DNA of 64,000 nucleotides from an uncultured Allosphingosinicella sp. (GCA_934539295.1 CAKTCN010000016.1:1-64000), one strand, 5' to 3'. Counted from the first letter of the stretch, positions 43,078-52,629 are shown. Made by a program: numbers and translations. Notes: generated from the letters alone by a model not told the origin.

Positions 43078-44108
43078 GCCTTCACTCCCGCGCCGCGCGC
43101 CTTTTCGGCGTTGGGGTCGAGCGGCCAGCGCGCACGCGCCGGCTCGTCCAGCCCCGTCGTCTCGCCCGCCTCGAACCGCAAGGCGCCGGCCCAGGCGATC
43201 ATCGCCGCATTGTCCGTGCACAGCCAGAGCGGCGGTGCGATGAAGGGCAGGCCGTGCTTGCCGGCAAGTTCCGTCAGCGCGCGCCGCACCTGGCCGTTGG
43301 CAGCAACGCCGCCCGCTACCACCAGGGCGGTGGCGCCCCCGGCCTGCTTCAGCGCCCGCGCAGTCCGGTCGACCAGGCAGTCCACGGCCGCCTGCTGGAA
43401 AGAGGCGGCGATATCCTCGGCGCTGTAGAGCCCCGAATCGCGTGCACGCAGCACCGCGCTCTTGAGGCCTGCGAAGGAGAAATGCGGCTCGCCCGACCCG
43501 ACCAGCGGTCGCGGCAGCGGCACCTTGTGCGGATCGCCGGCTTCCGCCGCACGCTCCACCGCCGGTCCGCCGGGGAAGCCCAGCCCCAGCAGCTTCGCGC
43601 TCTTGTCGAACGCCTCGCCCGCGGCATCGTCGATGGTGGTGGCGAGCCGGCGGTAGCGACCCACGCCTTCCACGAACAGCAGTTGGCAATGGCCGCCCGA
43701 CACGAGCAGCAGCAGATAGGGGAAGGCGAGGCTGGGCGAGGACAGCATCGGCGACAATGCATGCCCTTCCAGATGGTTGACCGCGACCAGGGGCTTGCCG
43801 CTCGCCAGCGCCAGTCCCTTGGCCGTCACCAGCCCCACGATCACGCCGCCGATCAGGCCCGGGCCGGCGGTGGCGGCGATCGCGTCGACCTCGTCGATGG
43901 CCACGTTCGCCTCGGCCAGCACATCCTGCACCAGTGCCGGCAGGATCTCGACATGGGCGCGCGCGGCGATCTCCGGCACCACGCCGCCGAACGGCCGGTG
44001 CGCCGCCTCCTGACCGGCAAGCTTGTGCGCCAGGATGCGCCGGTCGGAAGTGACGAGCGCCGCTGCGGTTTCGTCGCAACTCGATTCAATGCCGAGGATC
44101 AGGCTCAT
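43074..44108 (-). CDS. tsaD: tRNA N6-threonylcarbamoyladenosine transferase TsaD
   Basis: A 344-aa ASKHA-fold enzyme adding threonylcarbamoyl to A37 of ANN-decoding tRNAs, with TsaB/TsaE partners not seen here. Motifs: LILGIESSCDETAAALV, the metal-binding AVNHLEGHALSPML, VSGGHCQLLF, and VVAGGVAANGQVRRAL. It is divergent from hemC with a 45-nt gap and upstream of gpsA. Confidence 0.97.
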   Translation of the reverse strand: MSLILGIESSCDETAAALVTSDRRILAHKLAGQEAAHRPFGGVVPEIAARAHVEILPALVQDVLAEANVAIDEVDAIAATAGPGLIGGVIVGLVTAKGLALASGKPLVAVNHLEGHALSPMLSSPSLAFPYLLLLVSGGHCQLLFVEGVGRYRRLATTIDDAAGEAFDKSAKLLGLGFPGGPAVERAAEAGDPHKVPLPRPLVGSGEPHFSFAGLKSAVLRARDSGLYSAEDIAASFQQAAVDCLVDRTARALKQAGGATALVVAGGVAANGQVRRALTELAGKHGLPFIAPPLWLCTDNAAMIAWAGALRFEAGETTGLDEPARARWPLDPNAEKARGAGVKA

Positions 44109-44153
44109 GCCGCTTCCCTGCCACTCTCCATGCCGCTAGCACAAGCGCCCGTC

Positions 44154-45080
44154 ATGACTGCTCTTCCTCGACCTCTTCGCATCGGCACCCGCGGGTCGCC
44201 GCTCGCCCTCGCCCAGGCCAATATGGTGGCCGCCGCCTTGCGCGCCGTACATGGCTGGGACGAGGAGGATGTAGTGATCGTACCGATCACTACCACCGGC
44301 GACGTCATCCAGGATCGCCCGCTCGCCGAAGTCGGCGGCAAGGCGCTGTGGACCAAGGAGCTCGACCGCTGCCTGATGGACGGGCGCACGGACATGTCGG
44401 TCCATTCGATGAAGGACGTGGAGACGATCCGCCCCGACACCCTGGTGATCGCCGCCATGCTGCCGCGTGCCGACACGTGCGACCGCCTGATCGGGGCGCC
44501 GAGCATCGAGCGGCTGGGGCAGGGCGCGAAAGTCGGCACCTCCTCGCCGCGCCGGGCCGCGCAGCTGCTTCACCGCCGTCCGGACCTGGAGATCGTGAGC
44601 ATCCGCGGCAACGTCCAGACGCGCCTCGCCAAGCTGGAGGCGGGGGAGGCGGATGCGACCCTGCTCGCCGCCGCGGGGCTCAAGCGGCTCGGCATGGCCG
44701 ATATCGGCGCCGAGTTGGCCGACATGCTGCCCGCCCCGGCGCAGGGCGCCGTCGGCATCGAGGTGCGCGCCGATGCGGGCGACGTGCTGCAATGGGTGGC
44801 GGCGATCGGCCACGCCGACACGCAGGCCTGCGTCGCGGCAGAACGGCGCCTGCTGGAAGGACTGGGCGGCAATTGCCGGTCGCCCGTCGCCGCACTTGCC
44901 ACCTGCGATGGCGAACAGGTGATGCTGGAGGCGGAGATATTGACGCCAGACGGCCGCGAGTGCCTGCGCCGCACCGCCAGCTTCGCCAGCAGCGACGAGG
45001 ATGCGCCGCGGGCGCTTGCCCGGTCCTTGCTGGCCGATGCCAGCCCCGCACTACGCGCCTTGTTCGACGGCCTTGACTGA
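44154..45080 (+). CDS. hemC: Hydroxymethylbilane synthase (porphobilinogen deaminase)
   Basis: A 308-aa enzyme polymerising four porphobilinogens to hydroxymethylbilane in haem synthesis. Motifs: RIGTRGSPLALAQANMV, GKALWTKELDRCLMDG, DMSVHSMKDVE, KVGTSSPRRAAQLL, IRGNVQTRLAKLEAGEAD, and LGGNCRSPVAAL with the dipyrromethane-binding Cys. I chose the ATG at 44154 (MTALPRPLRIG). The 3' end overlaps hemD by 8 nt. Confidence 0.95.
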   Translation: MTALPRPLRIGTRGSPLALAQANMVAAALRAVHGWDEEDVVIVPITTTGDVIQDRPLAEVGGKALWTKELDRCLMDGRTDMSVHSMKDVETIRPDTLVIAAMLPRADTCDRLIGAPSIERLGQGAKVGTSSPRRAAQLLHRRPDLEIVSIRGNVQTRLAKLEAGEADATLLAAAGLKRLGMADIGAELADMLPAPAQGAVGIEVRADAGDVLQWVAAIGHADTQACVAAERRLLEGLGGNCRSPVAALATCDGEQVMLEAEILTPDGRECLRRTASFASSDEDAPRALARSLLADASPALRALFDGLD

Positions 45081-45771
45081 CGTCCTTGTCCTGCGGCCCC
45101 AGCCGGGGGCGGACCGCACCTATGCCGGTGCCGTGGCAATGGGCCTGGATGCGCGGGTCGCACCCATCTTCCATGTGGTGCCGCTGCCGTGGCAGACGCC
45201 GCCGGCCAGCGAATATTCGGCCGTGGTGCTCACCAGCGCCCATGCCGCGCGCCATGCCGGACCTGCGCTCGGCGCCTATCTGGCGCTTCCCTGTTATACG
45301 GTGGGTGACAGCAGCGCGGAGGCCGCGCGCGCAGCAGGCTTCGACCATGTCCGTGCAGGCCCCGGCGATGTCGTCGCGCTAGCCGCGATGATGCGGGAAG
45401 AAGGGGTGGGCAGGGCGCTTCACCTGTGCGGGCGCGATCATCTTGCGCTCGATCTCGACGGCGTCGATCGCAGGGTCGTTTATGCGGCCGAGGCGCTGCC
45501 ATTCCTCCTGCCGGATGCACTTCAGGCGCTGCGCGACGGCGCGATCGCATTGCTTCATTCGCCACGTGCCGCGCGTCACTTCGCGGCGCTCGTCGACGGC
45601 GCCGGGATCGATCGCGACCAGTTGAGTATTGCGGCAATCAGCGAGGCGGCCGCCTCGGCCGCAGGGCCAGGCTGGGCGCGGGTCGCAATCGCCGCGGTTC
45701 CGCGCGACCAGCCATTGCTGGAGCTTGCGGCCAAGCTGTGCAAGGAAGGGGGGTCAAGGGAGCAGAGATGA
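45073..45771 (+). CDS. hemD: Uroporphyrinogen-III synthase
   Basis: A 232-aa enzyme closing hydroxymethylbilane to uroporphyrinogen III. The family is poorly conserved; recognisable features are VLVLRPQPGADRTYAGAVA, SAVVLTSAHAARHAG, VGDSSAEAARAAGF and ALLHSPRAARHFAALVDGAG. A TTG start overlapping the hemC end (TTGACTGA) gives the natural N-terminus MTDVLVLRPQPG; no ATG is available nearby. Context directly after hemC makes the call firm. Confidence 0.85.
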   Translation: MTDVLVLRPQPGADRTYAGAVAMGLDARVAPIFHVVPLPWQTPPASEYSAVVLTSAHAARHAGPALGAYLALPCYTVGDSSAEAARAAGFDHVRAGPGDVVALAAMMREEGVGRALHLCGRDHLALDLDGVDRRVVYAAEALPFLLPDALQALRDGAIALLHSPRAARHFAALVDGAGIDRDQLSIAAISEAAASAAGPGWARVAIAAVPRDQPLLELAAKLCKEGGSREQR

Positions 45772-46607
45772 CCGACCAACGATCCTATCCGGGCCGGCCG
45801 GAACTGCGGCGTTCGTCGCTTTTCGGCCTGCTGGTCGTGCCGTTGATCGCCTTTCTGCTGGGCCTTGCCGCAATGGCCTGGCTGCTGGCGCGATGGGAGC
45901 AGGGCGCGCAATATCTGGGCATCGTGGCGCCGGCACCGGCCGAACCGGCAAGTCCCCCGCCGCCCGTGCGCATCACGCCGCCGCCCGCTCCGCTTACGCA
46001 GCAGCCGGTCGATCCCGGCGTGCAGCAGCGACTGGAAAGCCTGGAACAGCGTTTCGGCCAGATCGAGAGCCTGTCGGCCACGGCGGTCGGAAATGCGGAT
46101 CGTACCGAAGGCCTGCTGGTCGCCCTTGCGACCCGCCGCGCACTCGATCGCGGCGTGCCGCTCGGTTATATCGAGGGGCTGCTTCGGCGCCGCTTCGGCC
46201 AGGCGGAGCCGCAGGCTGTCGGCACCATCATCGCCGCGGCCCGTCAGCCGGTGACGCTGGAGGAATTGCAGGAAGGCCTGATCGAAGCGGCACCGAACCT
46301 CAGCGGCGGCGATCCCGCCCAAGGCTGGTGGACCGCCGTGAAGACCGAATTGAGCGGCCTCGTCACCTTGCGCCGCGCCGGCAGCGCCTCCACCCAGCCG
46401 CAGGAACGAGTCGCCCGTGCCACGCGCAGGTTGGAGGCGGGGCAGGTCGATGTCGCCCTTGCCGAAGTCCTGCGCCTGCCTGCCCGCGATCGCGCCGCCG
46501 CCTGGATCGGCGAGGCCCGCCGCTACGTCGCGGCCCGGCGTGCGCTGGACACGATCGAAACCTCCGCCCTGCTCGAATCGCAGGCACAGGAAGCCGCAGC
46601 GCGCTGA
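45768..46607 (+). CDS. HemX/mitofilin-like inner-membrane protein
   Basis: A 279-aa protein with one N-terminal helix (about 20-42, LLVVPLIAFLLGLAAMAWLL), a Pro-rich linker (about 50-80), a coiled-coil-prone segment (QQRLESLEQRFGQIESLS) and a helical periplasmic domain. This matches the COG4223 mitofilin-like group, located after hemD in many alphaproteobacteria, sometimes called HemX though unrelated to methyltransferases. It overlaps hemD by 4 nt (ATGA). Role: unknown envelope or haem-associated function. Confidence 0.8.
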   Translation: MTDQRSYPGRPELRRSSLFGLLVVPLIAFLLGLAAMAWLLARWEQGAQYLGIVAPAPAEPASPPPPVRITPPPAPLTQQPVDPGVQQRLESLEQRFGQIESLSATAVGNADRTEGLLVALATRRALDRGVPLGYIEGLLRRRFGQAEPQAVGTIIAAARQPVTLEELQEGLIEAAPNLSGGDPAQGWWTAVKTELSGLVTLRRAGSASTQPQERVARATRRLEAGQVDVALAEVLRLPARDRAAAWIGEARRYVAARRALDTIETSALLESQAQEAAAR

Positions 46608-46757
46608 TCGCGCCGATCCCTGGCCACCAACTCGATCCTCGAGCGGCTCAAGCCGAACGACGGTCCATGCACGAATAGGTGCGATGCGATCCTGCGCGCG
46701 GCTGCACGCAAACGCAGGTCATGTCGTAGTGAAATACGCAGACAGTCTCTTGAAGAC

Positions 46758-46832
46758 TGGAGCGGGCGAAGGGATTCGAACCCTCGACCCCAACCTTGGC
46801 AAGGTTGTGCTCTACCCCTGAGCTACGCCCGC
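46758..46832 (-). tRNA. tRNA-Gly (GCC anticodon)
   Basis: On the minus strand a 75-nt cloverleaf starts GCGGGCGTAGCTCAGGGGTA. It has the anticodon stem CCTTGCCAAGG (anticodon GCC), T-arm GGGTTCGAATCCC, acceptor CGCCCGC, discriminator U and encoded CCA. No second tRNA is adjacent. Confidence 0.97.
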
Positions 46833-47004
46833 TCTGGCGCCTTGTGATCGTTGGCGTGTCGCCTTCGATCCGGGTGAGGCGCGGCTGTTAGCAGGCGATT
46901 TTCAGGTCGGCAACCCCCTTACGCATGAAATCCGCCGCACTTGGCAGACGGGCGCATCTTCCCACATAGGATGGACGGCAGGACACAGGCGAAGAGGGTA
47001 TAAG

Positions 47005-47913
47005 GTGGCGACACTCGGCATGAGCGCGGCGGAACGCGAGGCGCTGGAGCAATTCAGGACGGACGTGATCGAACCGTCGATGACCAGCCTCGTCATTCTC
47101 GATTTCTGGGCCGAATGGTGCGGCCCGTGCAAGCAGCTGACTCCCGTGCTGGAAAAGGTCGCGGCCGACTATGCGGATCGCGGCGTCGTGCTGGCCAAGG
47201 TCAACGTGGACGAGAACAAGCTCGTCGCCGCGCAATTCCGCGTTCAGTCCATCCCCACCGTCTATGCCCTGTTTCAGGGGCAGCTGGTCGCCGACCTCAC
47301 GTCTGCGCGCACGGAGGGGCAGCTCACGCGCATTCTGGACCAGATACTGACGCAACTGCCGGTGGAAGGCGCCGTGCAGCAGCAGGAGGCCGAGATCGAG
47401 CCGCTGGTCGCCATGGGCGAGGAGGTGCTGGCGCAAGGCGATGCCGAGCGCGCAGTGGGTATCTTCGCCCAGCTGCTCGACATGGCACCCGAACATGCGG
47501 AGGTGAATGGCGGCCTTGCCCGCGCCCTGATCGCCGCCGGTCGTACGGAGGAGGCGCAGGCATTGCTCGACCAATTGCCGGAGAAGATCGCCGGCGATCC
47601 TGCGATCGCCCGCGCGCGATCGGCCGTCGAAGTTGCAGGATCTGCGCCCACCGGTGAATTGGCCGAATTCGAGCGGCGCATTGCCGCCGATCCCGACGAT
47701 CATGAGGCGCGGCTGGAGCTTGCCGGCGCGTTGATGGCACGCGGCGATCGCGATGCCGCTGCCGAGCAATTGTTCGAGAGCATCGGCCGCGACCGCGCGT
47801 GGAACGAAGGCGCCGCGCGCAAGCGGCTGCTGCAATTCCTTGAAGTGGTGGGGCTGGAGGATCCGTGGGCCGGGCAGCAGCGCCGGCGCCTTTCGGCAAT
47901 CCTGTTCACCTGA
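47005..47913 (+). CDS. Thioredoxin-TPR protein (CnoX/YbbN-like)
   Basis: A 302-aa protein with an N-terminal thioredoxin domain (about 15-115) whose active site WAEWCGPCKQL is intact, followed by TPR-like helices (about 125-300; LAQGDAERAVGIFAQLLDMA). The architecture equals CnoX/YbbN, a redox-active chaperone that protects substrates before GroEL or DnaK refolding. E. coli CnoX has a degenerate active site, so the intact CGPC here allows real thiol-disulfide activity, as in Caulobacter CnoX. A GTG start at 47005 follows GAAGAGGG. It overlaps the LON-domain gene by TGATG. Confidence 0.92.
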   Translation: MATLGMSAAEREALEQFRTDVIEPSMTSLVILDFWAEWCGPCKQLTPVLEKVAADYADRGVVLAKVNVDENKLVAAQFRVQSIPTVYALFQGQLVADLTSARTEGQLTRILDQILTQLPVEGAVQQQEAEIEPLVAMGEEVLAQGDAERAVGIFAQLLDMAPEHAEVNGGLARALIAAGRTEEAQALLDQLPEKIAGDPAIARARSAVEVAGSAPTGELAEFERRIAADPDDHEARLELAGALMARGDRDAAAEQLFESIGRDRAWNEGAARKRLLQFLEVVGLEDPWAGQQRRRLSAILFT

Positions 47914-48533
47914 TGCCGCTGACGCTGCCCATCTTCCCGCTTGCCGGGGCCCTGCTGTTTCCGCGCAGCGCATTGCCGCTCCACATCTTCGAGCCGCGCT
48001 ACCGGGAGATGGTGAAGGATGCATTGGGCGGCGAGAAGCTGATCGGCATGGTCCAGCCGCGCGATCGCAACGATCCGCCGGCGGTGTTCGGTACGGGCTG
48101 CATCGGGCGCATCATCGAGTCGGAAGCGCTGAACGATGGCCGTTTCAACATCGTGCTGGAGGGGACGCGCCGTTTCCGCATCGTGCGCGAACTCGCCGCG
48201 CAGACGCCGTACCGGCAGGTCCATGCCGACCCCTTCCTGTCGGACGACGGGGACATGGAGCCGCTGGCGAGTATCGAACGCGCGGACCTGGAACGCGAAT
48301 CACGCCGCTTCGCCGATGCGCTCGGCTATGCGGTGGACTGGGAGGCCGTGTCGCGCCTCGACGATGAAAGCCTCGTCAACGGCATCGCCCAGATCGCACC
48401 GCTCGACATCGGATCGAAACAGGCCTTGCTGGAAGCCGAGGGGCTTTCCGAGCGTGCCGACCTCCTCGTCCAGTTCATGCAGTTCCAGCGGCTGGCGCCC
48501 GGCGGCGCGGACGGGCCGGAGACGTTGCAATGA
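47913..48533 (+). CDS. LON peptidase substrate-binding domain protein
   Basis: A 206-aa protein consisting only of the LON N-terminal (substrate-binding) domain: [34 protein letters not shown], and [19 protein letters not shown]. No ATPase or protease domain is present, so it is not a protease itself. Its pairing with the chaperone-like thioredoxin suggests a role in protein quality control. TGATG coupling upstream; it overlaps the Trm112 gene by 4 nt (ATGA). Confidence 0.92.
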   Translation: MPLTLPIFPLAGALLFPRSALPLHIFEPRYREMVKDALGGEKLIGMVQPRDRNDPPAVFGTGCIGRIIESEALNDGRFNIVLEGTRRFRIVRELAAQTPYRQVHADPFLSDDGDMEPLASIERADLERESRRFADALGYAVDWEAVSRLDDESLVNGIAQIAPLDIGSKQALLEAEGLSERADLLVQFMQFQRLAPGGADGPETLQ

Positions 48534-48697
48534 TTGCCGCGGACCTGCTGGCCAGGCTGATATGCCCGCTCACCCGCACGCAGTTGCGCTATGACGAGGC
48601 GCGGGGCGAACTCGTTTCCGAAGCCGCGGGTCTGGCCTATCCGGTGCGAAAGGGGCGGCCCGTCCTGATCGCCGAGGAAGCGCGCAAGCTGCGCTGA
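48530..48697 (+). CDS. Trm112 family protein
   Basis: A 55-aa protein starting [20 protein letters not shown], with [20 protein letters not shown] near the C-terminus. This is the Trm112/YcaR family of small zinc-ribbon-like proteins that activate methyltransferases. Only one Cys is visible, as in many bacterial members that do not bind zinc. It completes the three-gene coupled unit. Confidence 0.9.
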   Translation: MIAADLLARLICPLTRTQLRYDEARGELVSEAAGLAYPVRKGRPVLIAEEARKLR

Positions 48698-48698
48698 G

Positions 48699-49640
48699 CT
48701 AGACCTCGCTTGACTGCTGCGTCGGACCGGGGCGGGACGAGCGAAGCGCGATGAACAGCCCGATCAGCGCCAATATGCCGCCCGCCACCGCCAGCGTCGA
48801 CCAATGATATCCTTCGAACGCCGTCGACAGCCCCATGGCGATCATGGGCACGAGCAGGCCGGAATAGGCCGCCTTACCCGGGCCGATGGCGCGGATCACC
48901 GCGAAGTAGAGGGTGAAGGCCAGGGCCGAGCCGAGCAGGCCCAGGTAGAGCGTGCCGACCAGATAGCCTAGACGGGGCTCGATCACCGGCGGCCCCGTCG
49001 TTACCCAGGCGAAGATCGCATCGGCGATCGTGCCGTAGAGCATGCCCAGCGCCAGCATGGACGCGATCGGACGCGCCTTCACCGCGCGTGTCGCCTGGAG
49101 TACGTTCGACACGGATGCGCTCAGCAGGCCGCCGAAGGTGAGGGCGATGCCGATCAGCACCTCGCTGTCGCCCGCAGGATTTGCCCGCATCTCCTGAACG
49201 AACAGCAGGGCGGTTCCGGTCACGGTGATGAGCGAGCCGATCGCAAAGCGCGGTGTCGGCTTATGACCCAGAAACGCCCAGGCGAGCAGGCTGTTGGGGA
49301 CCAGCAGCATGGCGAAGACCACGGCGACAAGGCCGGATGTCACATGCTCCTCCGCCGCATAGACGAAGTTGAAGTTGAGCATGAACTGCGGCAGCCCGAA
49401 GGCGAGCGCGAGCAGGTGCCCGTTCCGCCCGACGCGGAACGAGGCACGTGTCGCCAGCGCGTAGGCGAACATCGCGATGGTCGCGACGGTGAAGCGGTAG
49501 GTGACCGACCATACTGCCGGGACCGGGCCGAGCTGATCCTTGATCACCAGCCAGGTCCATCCCCAGATCAGGGTAACCAGAATGAAGGGGATGAGGACGC
49601 GCGGGCTGGAGAAGCCCGGCTGGCCCACCTCCTGGTTCAC
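48699..49640 (-). CDS. EamA/DMT family transporter
   Basis: A 313-aa inner-membrane protein of the drug/metabolite transporter superfamily, with ten predicted helices in two EamA repeats (the first starts VLIPFILVTLIWGWTWLVIK, the second near GIALTFGGLLSASVSNVLQA). The substrate is not predictable. It overlaps the aldolase gene start by 4 nt (ATGA), so they share a transcript. It converges on the Trm112 gene with a 1-nt gap. Confidence 0.9.
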   Translation of the reverse strand: MNQEVGQPGFSSPRVLIPFILVTLIWGWTWLVIKDQLGPVPAVWSVTYRFTVATIAMFAYALATRASFRVGRNGHLLALAFGLPQFMLNFNFVYAAEEHVTSGLVAVVFAMLLVPNSLLAWAFLGHKPTPRFAIGSLITVTGTALLFVQEMRANPAGDSEVLIGIALTFGGLLSASVSNVLQATRAVKARPIASMLALGMLYGTIADAIFAWVTTGPPVIEPRLGYLVGTLYLGLLGSALAFTLYFAVIRAIGPGKAAYSGLLVPMIAMGLSTAFEGYHWSTLAVAGGILALIGLFIALRSSRPGPTQQSSEV

Positions 49641-50638
49641 AGCGTCCGGATCGCGGCGGCGAGCGCGTCGACATCGTCTGCGCGCTGGTCCCAGCTGGTG
49701 ACCAGTCGCGCTTCGCCGACGCCCCAGTCGTAGAAGTCGAAGCCTTTCGTGCGCAGGCTTGCCGCCTCCTCCCCGGTGACTGTCAGGAAGACCTCATTCG
49801 CCTCGACCGGATGGACGAGGCGCTCACCGGCCGCGGCGGCAAGGCGCGCGGCCGCATCGTTGGCTGCCGCTGCATTGCGCAGCCAGAGGCCGCCGTCCAG
49901 CATGGCGAGGATCTGCGCAGCAAGGAAGCGACCCTTGGACATGAGCTGCCCGGCGCGCTTGCGGCGGTATTTCGAAGCCGCAAGGCCTTTGTCATCGAAG
50001 AAGATCAACGCCTCGGCCGACATGCCGCCATTCTTGACAAAGCCGAAGCTGAGCGCATCGACCCCGGCCTTCCAGGTCAGCTCGGCCGGCGTGCAGCCGA
50101 GCCGCGCAACTGCATTGGCGAAGCGGGCGCCATCCATGTGAAAGCCGAGGCCGCGCTCCCGGGCAAGCGCGCAAAGGGCGGCGACCTCGTCGGGCGTGTA
50201 GACGAGGCCATATTCGGTGGCGTTGGTGATAGAAAGGGCGTGCGGCTGCACCTGGTGCACATCGGCGCGCACGGTGGCGAGAAGCGCGCGCACCGCTTCG
50301 GGCGTGAGCTTGGCGCCGGGACCTTCGGCCAGCATCAGCTTGGCGCCATGGGTGAAGAATTCGGGCGCGCCCGCTTCATCCGTCTGGATGTGTGCGTCGC
50401 GATGGCAGATGACGCCGCCATGCGGCGGGCAGAGCCCCGCAAGCGCCAGGCAGTTGGCGGCGGTGCCGGTAGTGACCCACATGGCATGAACGCGCCGTTC
50501 GAACAGGTCGGAGAAAGCGGCGTCGAGACGCTGGCTGATCGCGTCACCATCATAGGCCGTGTCGACGCGGTTGGCGGCGGCGATCGCCTCCATGACCTCG
50601 GGGCAGACGGTGGCGGCATTGTCGGAGAAGAAGCGCAT
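49637..50638 (-). CDS. Threonine aldolase/beta-eliminating lyase family PLP enzyme
   Basis: A 333-aa PLP enzyme. Features: FFSDNAATVCPEVMEAI, the glycine-rich TGTAANCLAL, HRDAHIQTDEAGAPEFF, LGFHMDGARFANAVA (Asp binding the PLP pyridine N) and LSFGFVKNGGMSAEAL, whose Lys is the likely Schiff base. Low-specificity L-threonine aldolases cleave threonine/allo-threonine to glycine and acetaldehyde. The start at 50638 gives the normal family N-terminus (MRFFSDN). Coupled with the EamA transporter gene. Confidence 0.9.
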   Translation of the reverse strand: MRFFSDNAATVCPEVMEAIAAANRVDTAYDGDAISQRLDAAFSDLFERRVHAMWVTTGTAANCLALAGLCPPHGGVICHRDAHIQTDEAGAPEFFTHGAKLMLAEGPGAKLTPEAVRALLATVRADVHQVQPHALSITNATEYGLVYTPDEVAALCALARERGLGFHMDGARFANAVARLGCTPAELTWKAGVDALSFGFVKNGGMSAEALIFFDDKGLAASKYRRKRAGQLMSKGRFLAAQILAMLDGGLWLRNAAAANDAAARLAAAAGERLVHPVEANEVFLTVTGEEAASLRTKGFDFYDWGVGEARLVTSWDQRADDVDALAAAIRTL

Positions 50639-50702
50639 GGGCGCGGGCAATAAGCGTGTGTGGTGGCGGGTCAACCTCAATGCCTGCCCGCGGCGAGGAC
50701 GG

Positions 50703-51443
50703 TCAGGCCGGCGCCAGCGCCTCCGCCAGCCATTCCGGCATCAATGCCGCGCCCAGATCGTCCACCCGCCGGTGCTCCACGGCCAGCCCGAGCTCCGGAT
50801 AGAGAAGCCGCGTTCGCGGCCCTTCTGCGTCGGTCGGCACCACGACTAGGCGGCGGTTCACCTTCTGGCGCCAGTTCATGCGGGCGGTATTCTCCTGACC
50901 CACATAGCAACCCTTGGCGAAGCTGACGCCGTTCAGTTCGGCGGCATTGCACTCCAGCCACAGCGTCTTGTCGCTGCCGAGTTCGGCCACACCTTCCGTC
51001 ACGCCGAGCGCGAGGCGGTGCGAAATCCATCCCTCTGCCGCTTCCCCTGCTGGCGCGAGCCAACGCCGGCCGAGCGCAGGCAATCGCGGGTCGGCCGCCA
51101 TGTGCTCCTGGGCTCCTGCCCGCGCAGGAACATCGGGGCTCCAATGCACGGCCAAGCTCTCTTTTCGCGCGATCGTGACCTTGCGGCGCAGGCGATAGAG
51201 GGTGAGGCGGCGGGCGAGCGCGTCGGCCTGACTGGCCTCGCAATCGACCAGCACGTCACCGCCATCGGCCCACAGGATGAAATCGAACAATGCCTTTCCC
51301 TGCGCCGACAGCAAAGCCGCCCAGAGCGGTTGGCCAGGCCCGAGCAGGTTCAGGTCGTTAGTGACGAGCCCCTGGAGAAAGCCGCGCACGTCCTCCCCCG
51401 ACAGGCGAAGGAGCGAGCGGTCGACGAGGGTGGTGCCGGGCAT
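50703..51443 (-). CDS. ygfZ: YgfZ/GcvT-domain tetrahydrofolate-binding protein
   Basis: A 246-aa protein of the YgfZ/IBA57 family, which helps assemble or repair certain iron-sulfur enzymes using folate. Motifs: [20 protein letters not shown] at the N-terminus and the diagnostic [13 protein letters not shown] (about 191-203) with the redox Cys. An insertion near residues 105-116 ([12 protein letters not shown]) corresponds to a palindromic repeat fragment, listed separately. It is divergent from pyrC. Confidence 0.92.
   Translation of the reverse strand: MPGTTLVDRSLLRLSGEDVRGFLQGLVTNDLNLLGPGQPLWAALLSAQGKALFDFILWADGGDVLVDCEASQADALARRLTLYRLRRKVTIARKESLAVHWSPDVPARAGAQEHMAADPRLPALGRRWLAPAGEAAEGWISHRLALGVTEGVAELGSDKTLWLECNAAELNGVSFAKGCYVGQENTARMNWRQKVNRRLVVVPTDAEGPRTRLLYPELGLAVEHRRVDDLGAALMPEWLAEALAPA
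51109..51132. repeat. Half-copy of an intergenic palindromic repeat inside ygfZ
   Basis: TGGGCTCCTGCCCGCGCAGG plus AACA matches the right arm of the repeat at 35530-35553 in 20 of 24 positions. It lies within the ygfZ frame, adding about a dozen residues without breaking it. Related sequence continues to about 51142 (GGGGCTCCA). Confidence 0.65.
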
Positions 51444-51494
51444 GGGGAGGAGGTAGGGAGCCACGGTCCCGAACGCAAATTCTCGCGAGCATCC

Positions 51495-52544
51495 ATGACC
51501 GCCCAGCGCATCACCATCCGCCGCCCCGACGATTGGCACCTCCACCTGCGCGATGGCGCAATGCTGGAGGCTGTTGTCGGCCATAGCGCGCGGCAGTTCG
51601 CGCGCGCGATCGTGATGCCGAACCTGACGCCGCCGGTCACCACGGCCGAGGCGGCCCGCGCCTATCGCGACCGCATCCTGGCCGCGCTGCCGCAAGGTGC
51701 GCGCTTCGAGCCGCTGATGACCTGCTACCTCACCGATGGCGCGGATCCGCAGGAAATGGCGCGCGGCCATGCGCAAGGCGTGTTCACCGCGGCAAAGCTC
51801 TACCCCGCCCATGCCACCACCAACAGCGCGCATGGCGTGACCGACATCGGCAACATCTATCCGGTGCTCGAAACAATGCAGCGGATCGGGATGCCGCTGC
51901 TGGTCCATGGCGAGGTGACCGATCCTGCCGTGGACATTTTCGACCGGGAGGCCGTGTTCATCGAACGCGTATTCGAACGCCTCGTACGCGATTTTCCGGG
52001 TCTCAGGATGGTGTTCGAACATATTACGACGGGTGATGCGGCCGACTTCGTGATGGCGAGCGGCCCGAACATCGGCGCGACCGTCACGCCCCAGCATCTC
52101 GTCATCAACCGCAATCACCTGCTGGTCGGCGGGATCAAGCCGCATCTCTACTGCCTGCCCGTCGCCAAGCGTGAGGCGCACCGGCTGGCGGTGCGCAAGG
52201 CGGCGACGTCCGGTTCGCCCAAATTCTTCCTGGGCACCGACAGTGCGCCGCACGCGGTCGGCGCCAAGGAATCCGCCTGCGGCTGCGCCGGCATCTTCAA
52301 CGCTCCGTTCGCGCTGGAAAGCTATCTGACCGTGTTCGAGGAAGAAGGAGCGCTCGACCATTTCGAAGCCTTCGCCTCGGAAAATGGCCCGCGTTTCTAC
52401 GGTCTCCCGCTGAACGAGGGGCGCATCACGCTGGAGCGCGCCGACGTGCGCGTGCCTGATACTCTCCCTGCGCCGGGCGACCTGGTTCCGTTCCATGCGG
52501 GCGAGACGCTGCGCTGGTCCTTCGTCGAGCCGGCGAGCGCCTGA
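51495..52544 (+). CDS. pyrC: Dihydroorotase, class II
   Basis: A 349-aa zinc amidohydrolase of pyrimidine synthesis. Zinc ligands appear in [12 protein letters not shown] (HxH), [12 protein letters not shown] (carboxylated Lys), [21 protein letters not shown] and the catalytic Asp in [10 protein letters not shown]. Length equals E. coli PyrC (about 348 aa). I chose the ATG at 51495 ([11 protein letters not shown]); longer frames upstream overlap ygfZ. It is monocistronic, followed by the candidate sigma-54 region. Confidence 0.96.
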   Translation: MTAQRITIRRPDDWHLHLRDGAMLEAVVGHSARQFARAIVMPNLTPPVTTAEAARAYRDRILAALPQGARFEPLMTCYLTDGADPQEMARGHAQGVFTAAKLYPAHATTNSAHGVTDIGNIYPVLETMQRIGMPLLVHGEVTDPAVDIFDREAVFIERVFERLVRDFPGLRMVFEHITTGDAADFVMASGPNIGATVTPQHLVINRNHLLVGGIKPHLYCLPVAKREAHRLAVRKAATSGSPKFFLGTDSAPHAVGAKESACGCAGIFNAPFALESYLTVFEEEGALDHFEAFASENGPRFYGLPLNEGRITLERADVRVPDTLPAPGDLVPFHAGETLRWSFVEPASA

Positions 52545-52590
52545 ATCCTCGGGCATCGCCGCGGATCAAGCTCTACGTCGCGAAGCGTGC

Positions 52591-52629
52591 GAATGTTGGT
52601 GGAATTCACCGATGCACCTGCCAACATTC
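52591..52629. promoter_or_regulatory. Inverted repeat, possible upstream activator site
   Basis: Perfect 9-bp arms GAATGTTGG (52591-52599) and CCAACATTC (52621-52629), 21 nt apart, about 80-115 nt upstream of the candidate sigma-54 promoter. The position and symmetry suit a dimeric enhancer-binding protein site, such as PspF would need. The protein is not in the window. Confidence 0.45.

Noticed and set aside
46417..46821. A plus-strand frame ending GAGEGIRTLDPNLGKV
   Set aside because: It is produced by reading through the antisense of tRNA-Gly, and it overlaps the HemX-like gene in another frame.
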